From positions 149,220 to 213,219 of the forward strand of contig JAEXSP010000008.1 in the NCBI GenBank assembly GCA_023453795.1: a DNA stretch of 64,000 nt, read 5' to 3'. The DNA is from Bacillota bacterium. GTDB taxonomy: Bacteria; Bacillota; Clostridia; Acetivibrionales; JAEXSP01. The notes below the pieces were generated by a model. The model had not been told where the DNA came from and did no database searches. It worked only from the letters and a program-made list of their open reading frames with translations. This document shows, in pieces, positions 59,712-64,000 of this stretch (within the stretch, counting starts at the first letter, position 1; the number at the start of each line of letters is the position of its first letter). Both the position numbers and the translations under genes were made by a program.

Positions 59712-62147
59712 TTAACCCATGATTACTTCAACTTTATGTGCTTTACCGTCATTAAATATCGGTGCTGTATTTCCGGCAACCTCTTTTCCGTCAACCACCA
59801 TTTTCTTAACACCCTTTGATACATGCTCCGGATTCTTGATATCTATTTCATAAGATGCTCCCCTGAACCATCTTGTAGCCTTATAGCCATCCCAAGCTTT
59901 GGGAATGCATGGATCAACTATAAGACCGTCAAACCCAGCTTTTATTCCGAGAATGAATTGCGAAATAGCTACAAAGTTCCAAGCTGATGCACCTGTGAGC
60001 CATGAATTCTTTGCTTCGCCGTGGCGTTTCGCATCTTTTCCGGCAATCATCTGTGCATATACATAGGGTTCTGTCCTGTGAAGCTCACTTATTTCTTCAC
60101 GGTAAGCAGGAGCTGTCTTTTTGTAATACTCAAAAGCTCTGTCTCCATTTCCGACTACTGTTTCTGCAGCAACTATCCATGGATTGTTATGGCAGAAGAT
60201 ACCTGCATTTTCCTTGTAACCTGCAGGATAAGTGGAAATCTCACCAAGATTGATATAATACTTTGTAAATGCCGGATTAAGAAGTACAAGACCATGTTCG
60301 GAATCGAGGTACTTTTTAACTGAATCCATCGCTTTTTGCGCCTCACCGGTTTCTTTACCTATACCGGCCATTACACAGAAGCCCTGGGACTCAATGAATA
60401 TTTTGCCTTCCTCGTTTTCTTTGCTTCCAACCTTATCTCCAAAATCATCATAAGCCCTGAGGAACCATTCACCGTCATATCCATACTTGAGAACAGTTTC
60501 CGTCATACTCTTAATTTGTTTTTCTGCTTCTTTTGCTTCATCTTCCAGTCCCATGTGCCTGCAAAGCGCTACATAGTCAGGCCCTGTATAAACAAACATT
60601 CCGGCGATCATTATAGATTCTGCAACTCTTCCATCCTTGCTTGTTGTTGTCTGGAAGGATTCACCCGGAGTATTTGAAAAACAATTCAGGTTCAAACAGT
60701 CGTTCCAGTCAGCCCTTCCGATTAACGGCAGACCATGTGGACCTAGGTTGTTTACAACATGGTAGAATGATCTCTTCAAATGCTCAAATAAACTCTTTGC
60801 TTTACTTTCATCATTGTCAAAAGGAACACTTTCATTTAAGATTCCGTAGTCTCCGGTTTCCTTTATGTATGCAGAAGTTGACATTATCAGCCACAACGGG
60901 TCATCGTTGAAGTTTCCGCCGATTTCGTTGTTTCCCTTCTTCGTCAAGGGCTGATACTGGTGATATGCTCCTCCGCTTTCAAGCTGTGTAGCTGCAAGGT
61001 CAAGTATTCTATCCCTTGCTCTTTCAGGGATCTGATGAACAAATCCAAGCAAATCCTGATTTGAATCCCTGAAGCCCATTCCCCTTCCGATACCTGATTC
61101 AAAATATGATGCACTTCTTGACATGTTGAAGGTTACCATACACTGATACTGATTCCAGATATTAACCATTCTGTTCAGCTTTTCATCTGAACTTTCAACA
61201 TTGTATTTTGATAGAAGTATAGTCCAATATTCTTTCAGTTCGTTGAATGCCTTATTCACGCCTTCGGAAGTATTAAATTTATTTATTAATTCGTGAGCTC
61301 TTTTTTTATTAATAACATTTTTTGATTCCCATTTTTCCTCTTGAGGATTTTCAATGTAACCCAGAACAAATATGTACTCTTTCTCTTCTCCCGGTGCAAG
61401 GTTGATTACTATACTTTGAGACGCTATCGGAGACCATCCGTCAGCTACAGAGTTATTAGACTTCCCGTTTACTACTGCCTGAGGTGCATCAAAGCCGTTA
61501 TAGAGTCCCATGAAGCTCTCTCTATCTGTATCATAACCGGAAATCTCGGTATTTACAGTATAGAAGGAATAATGATTTCTTCTTTCTTTATATTCAGTCT
61601 TATGGTAAATAGTTGAATTCTCAATTTCTACTTCTCCTGTGCTGAAATTCCTCTGGAAATTCAACATATCATCATTAGCATCCCACAAACAGAATTCTAA
61701 GAATGAAAAGAGAGTAACTGTCTTCTTCTCATTTCCTGTATTCTTAACAGTAACCTTTTGAACTTCACAATTATTGTTCATCGGTACAAAGAATAATGTC
61801 TGTACATTAATACCGTTTCTTTCACCTGTTATTTGAGTATATCCAAGACCATGCCTGCACTCATATTTGTCCAGTTCTTTTTTGACAGGCATCATTCCGG
61901 GGGACCAGAAATCCCCGCTGTCGTTAATATAGAAATATCTTCCCCCGTTATCAACAGGTACATTATTGTATCTGTACCTTGTAATACGTCTCAATCTAGC
62001 ATCTTTATAGAAACAGTAGCCACCTGCAGTATTCGAAATCAAAGAGAAGAAATCTTGTGTACCAAGATAATTTATCCATGGATAAGGTGTCTTCGGTGTG
62101 GTTATAACGTATTCTTTGTTTTTGTCGTCAAAATAGCCAAATTTCAT
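59712..62147 (-). CDS. Cellobiose phosphorylase (GH94)
   Basis: The 811-residue protein has the usual length of clostridial cellobiose phosphorylase. It begins MKFGYFDDKNKEYVITTPKT, has the substrate-site region GIGRGMGFRDSNQDLLGFV, the catalytic Asp in IGRADWNDCLNLNCF, and the phosphate-site NSWLTGASAWNF. It converts cellobiose and phosphate to glucose-1-phosphate and glucose. With the cellodextrin phosphorylase just downstream it handles the whole range of imported cello-oligomers. GGAGG lies before the ATG. The promoter overlaps an inverted repeat that may bind a regulator. Confidence 0.95.
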   Translation of the reverse strand: MKFGYFDDKNKEYVITTPKTPYPWINYLGTQDFFSLISNTAGGYCFYKDARLRRITRYRYNNVPVDNGGRYFYINDSGDFWSPGMMPVKKELDKYECRHGLGYTQITGERNGINVQTLFFVPMNNNCEVQKVTVKNTGNEKKTVTLFSFLEFCLWDANDDMLNFQRNFSTGEVEIENSTIYHKTEYKERRNHYSFYTVNTEISGYDTDRESFMGLYNGFDAPQAVVNGKSNNSVADGWSPIASQSIVINLAPGEEKEYIFVLGYIENPQEEKWESKNVINKKRAHELINKFNTSEGVNKAFNELKEYWTILLSKYNVESSDEKLNRMVNIWNQYQCMVTFNMSRSASYFESGIGRGMGFRDSNQDLLGFVHQIPERARDRILDLAATQLESGGAYHQYQPLTKKGNNEIGGNFNDDPLWLIMSTSAYIKETGDYGILNESVPFDNDESKAKSLFEHLKRSFYHVVNNLGPHGLPLIGRADWNDCLNLNCFSNTPGESFQTTTSKDGRVAESIMIAGMFVYTGPDYVALCRHMGLEDEAKEAEKQIKSMTETVLKYGYDGEWFLRAYDDFGDKVGSKENEEGKIFIESQGFCVMAGIGKETGEAQKAMDSVKKYLDSEHGLVLLNPAFTKYYINLGEISTYPAGYKENAGIFCHNNPWIVAAETVVGNGDRAFEYYKKTAPAYREEISELHRTEPYVYAQMIAGKDAKRHGEAKNSWLTGASAWNFVAISQFILGIKAGFDGLIVDPCIPKAWDGYKATRWFRGASYEIDIKNPEHVSKGVKKMVVDGKEVAGNTAPIFNDGKAHKVEVIMG

Positions 62148-62165
62148 AAATTAACCTCCATTATT

Positions 62166-62213
62166 AGTTATACTAGTTACAAGACAAGTATAAACAAAAA
62201 GTGTATAACATTC
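62166..62213 (-). promoter_or_regulatory. cbp promoter with candidate operator
   Basis: TTGAAT (62208-62213) and TATACT (62185-62190) on the minus strand, 17 nt apart. An inverted repeat TTATACT/AGTATAA (62166-62191) covers the -10. Confidence 0.6.
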
Positions 62214-62463
62214 AACAATTCATTCTTTTTTTATTAATTAAATTCTAATTTTTTTCTTTAAATGTAATAACCATGACATCCACTTTATATTATAATCAAC
62301 ATATTTTTGGTTTGAATTTAAAAAGATTACAAATCTTATTCAGAAATTTTTTTGAAGAACTATTACAATTTAGATTCTTTTTATATCAAGTATATTTAAT
62401 AAAATCTTATAAACATCCAATCCATTGGATTTTGAATACTTGTTATTCATTTTTTTAATAAGA
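62214..62463. other. AT-rich intergenic region
   Basis: Very AT-rich DNA between the sugar-binding protein terminator and the cbp promoter. I see no gene or motif in it. Confidence 0.4.
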
Positions 62464-62497
62464 AAGGCTAGCGCGCCTTTTGAGCAACGTTAGCCTT
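62464..62497 (-). terminator. Terminator after the sugar-binding protein gene
   Basis: AAGGCTA/TAGCCTT arms around a GC-rich inner part are followed by TTCTTATT on the minus strand, ~40 nt after the stop codon. Confidence 0.75.
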
Positions 62498-62534
62498 CCT
62501 CTAAATATTGTAAATGATTGATTTATTTGATCAA

Positions 62535-64000
62535 TTATTTAACAACTTTGTCAACCTGCTTCTGCATGTCAGCCAATACTTTAGTAAGTCCGTTAGATTT
62601 GAACTTAGCATTCATTATCGGAACATATTTAGCAGGATCACCCTTACCAGTTTCGAGAAGAGGTATATACTGTTTCTTAACAGCTGTCAAAGAAGCAACC
62701 TGAGTCTTAACAGCCTTAGGATTGTAAGTGAACAATGGCAATGGTGAAAGTAAAGCTTTGTCATTGAATGTCTTGAACTTAGCCCATTTGTTAGGATCTT
62801 CTTTATCTGTTACATAGTTGAGGTACTGGTTACCAGTTGCCCAACCGCTACCATTACGAGCATATCCGTCGCCGATCATCTTGATTATACCTTTTTTCTC
62901 GTCAACGAAGTTGAAGTGTTTACCTTCAATACCGTAAACCATAAGGTTGTTCAAGTATTTGTCAGAGTTCAATAATTCAAGGAATTCCATAGCTCTTGCA
63001 GGATCTGAAGAAGTTCTGGATATAGCCATCATTGAACCTGTTCCAGAATCACGAGCGTTTGCAATAACTGGAGTAATATCAATTGATTCTAAAGGCTGTT
63101 TTGTCTGAAGTGACAATTCTTCAGCTTTTCCTGGTTTACCTGACTGAACAACACTGAATGTCTTGCCAGCTGTGAGGTCGCCGAGGAAGTTAGTAACTGT
63201 ATCGGAATCCTTTCTGAGGAAGCCGAGTTTGTACCATTTGTTCATGAGTTTGAAGAGAGCCATAGCTTCAGGAGTTCCGAAGTCATTTACAACCTTAGTT
63301 GCAGCTGCGCCCTTTTTACCTGCTACAGGTGAATATATAGCACCTGGGCAGTCATCACCATTGATCTTTTCGAAGTCAAGTACTCTGTATGAAGATTCAC
63401 CAGTTACTGACTGATAAGGATACATAGTTTTCTTCTTTGCTTTTACAGTTTTGAATGCAGCTTCTGCATCAGCAAGAGTCTTAATCTTTGACATGTTGAG
63501 CTTTAATTCCTTAGCGATATCGCTACGGTATATCAACTGCCAGTTGTGAGCCATTTCCTTCATTGCAGGAACAGCGTACAATTTTCCGCCGATTGAGCAA
63601 CCTTTGATGATTTTATCACCAAGGATAGCTTTTGTCTTAGGAGCATACTTTTCCATCAGATCATTGAGAGCAATTATGTAACCATTGGAAACCAAAGTAC
63701 TGTACTGTGCAGCACCGGTCCAATATGATGTGAACATAATGTCAAATTTTTCATTAGCTGCGCATTTAACTGACATTTTGTTCGGGAAATCGCCGTAATC
63801 AAATACTGTGAATTTGACGTCTGCATTGATTTTACCTTTGAGGTACTTATCAGCAGCATCCATGATTTTGTCTGCATCTTGTGGCTGACTTCCACCGATC
63901 ATATACATCTTGATGTCATATGATTTTGAGTGATCTGTTGTCGGTACAGCAGCGTTGCTTGCTATTACCATTGAAAATGCAAAGCAAACAACCAATACCA
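62535..64000 (-). CDS. ABC transporter extracellular solute-binding protein, 5' end outside window
   Basis: The frame is open to the window edge; the first in-frame ATG would split the hydrophobic signal segment (VVCFAFSMVIASNAA), so the true start is beyond 64000. About 488 residues are visible. The layout is that of large family-1 solute-binding proteins for oligosaccharides: DVKFTVFDYGDFPNKM, ANEKFDIMFTSYWT, GKLYAVPAMKEMAHNWQLIYRSDIA, TFSVVQSGKPGK, RTSSDPARAMEFLELL. No lipobox Cys is visible in the part present. It lies upstream of cbp-cdp on the same strand, so cellodextrin import is a likely role, by inference. Confidence 0.85.
   Translation of the reverse strand, partial: VLVVCFAFSMVIASNAAVPTTDHSKSYDIKMYMIGGSQPQDADKIMDAADKYLKGKINADVKFTVFDYGDFPNKMSVKCAANEKFDIMFTSYWTGAAQYSTLVSNGYIIALNDLMEKYAPKTKAILGDKIIKGCSIGGKLYAVPAMKEMAHNWQLIYRSDIAKELKLNMSKIKTLADAEAAFKTVKAKKKTMYPYQSVTGESSYRVLDFEKINGDDCPGAIYSPVAGKKGAAATKVVNDFGTPEAMALFKLMNKWYKLGFLRKDSDTVTNFLGDLTAGKTFSVVQSGKPGKAEELSLQTKQPLESIDITPVIANARDSGTGSMMAISRTSSDPARAMEFLELLNSDKYLNNLMVYGIEGKHFNFVDEKKGIIKMIGDGYARNGSGWATGNQYLNYVTDKEDPNKWAKFKTFNDKALLSPLPLFTYNPKAVKTQVASLTAVKKQYIPLLETGKGDPAKYVPIMNAKFKSNGLTKVLADMQKQVDKVVK

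Overview
The window is AT-rich bacterial DNA from an anaerobic, low-GC Firmicute, most likely a nitrogen-fixing, cellulose- or cellodextrin-using clostridium. Four things point there. The nif operon carries three clostridial signatures (a fused nifN-B, a nifV split into omega and alpha halves, and nifI1/nifI2 between nifH and nifD). The nif operon is followed by a Shethna-type 2Fe-2S ferredoxin like that of Clostridium pasteurianum. There is a type III glutamine synthetase. A cellodextrin phosphorylase/cellobiose phosphorylase pair lies at the right end. The species cannot be named from the sequence alone.

Layout. 1-10.7 kb is an accessory and signalling region: the 5' part of a nonribosomal peptide synthetase (NRPS) with an N-terminal PilZ (cyclic-di-GMP binding) module, an HD-GYP response regulator, an amino acid permease, an SH3-domain membrane protein pair and a separate PilZ protein. 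10.9-15.3 kb holds a small unknown gene bordered by copies of a tRNA terminator, a His-Gln-Lys tRNA cluster, nadE, a GNAT acetyltransferase and a PurO-type IMP cyclohydrolase. 15.4-38.0 kb is one long nitrogen region, all on the minus strand: a nifB-like radical SAM gene, an ANTAR antiterminator, a nucleotidyltransferase, glnB, a small membrane protein, amtB2, a DUF1646 transporter, amtB1, glnK, glnN, then nifH-I1-I2-D-K-E-NB-fdx-Vomega-Valpha. 38.1-43.4 kb has valS behind a T-box, a DUF3006-type gene and argJ. 43.4-51.5 kb encodes two large secreted, repeat-rich proteins, one a probable cell-wall hydrolase. 51.5-56.6 kb has an aminotransferase with a MocR regulator, a lone CheW, a secreted-type amidase-domain protein and a lone PhoB-type response regulator. 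56.6-64 kb has cdp, cbp and a truncated sugar-binding lipoprotein-type gene.

How it works together. Six leaders in the nitrogen region share one architecture: hairpin P1, a short hairpin P2 with a GGC/GCC-type stem, and an intrinsic terminator whose 5' arm overlaps P2. They precede the nifB-like/ANTAR unit, glnB, the DUF1646 transporter, amtB1, glnN and nifH. With the ANTAR protein encoded in the middle, this reads as one RNA-level antitermination regulon controlling ammonium uptake, PII signalling, glutamine synthesis and nitrogen fixation, including the regulator itself. Downstream of the nifH leader, strong hairpins between nifH/nifI1, nifK/nifE and nifE/nifN-B probably set relative mRNA amounts.

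The two most interesting objects are this ANTAR regulon, with its unusual C1/G4 P1 loops, a DUF1646 transporter and a NifB-like paralogue, and the PilZ-NRPS fusion at the left edge.
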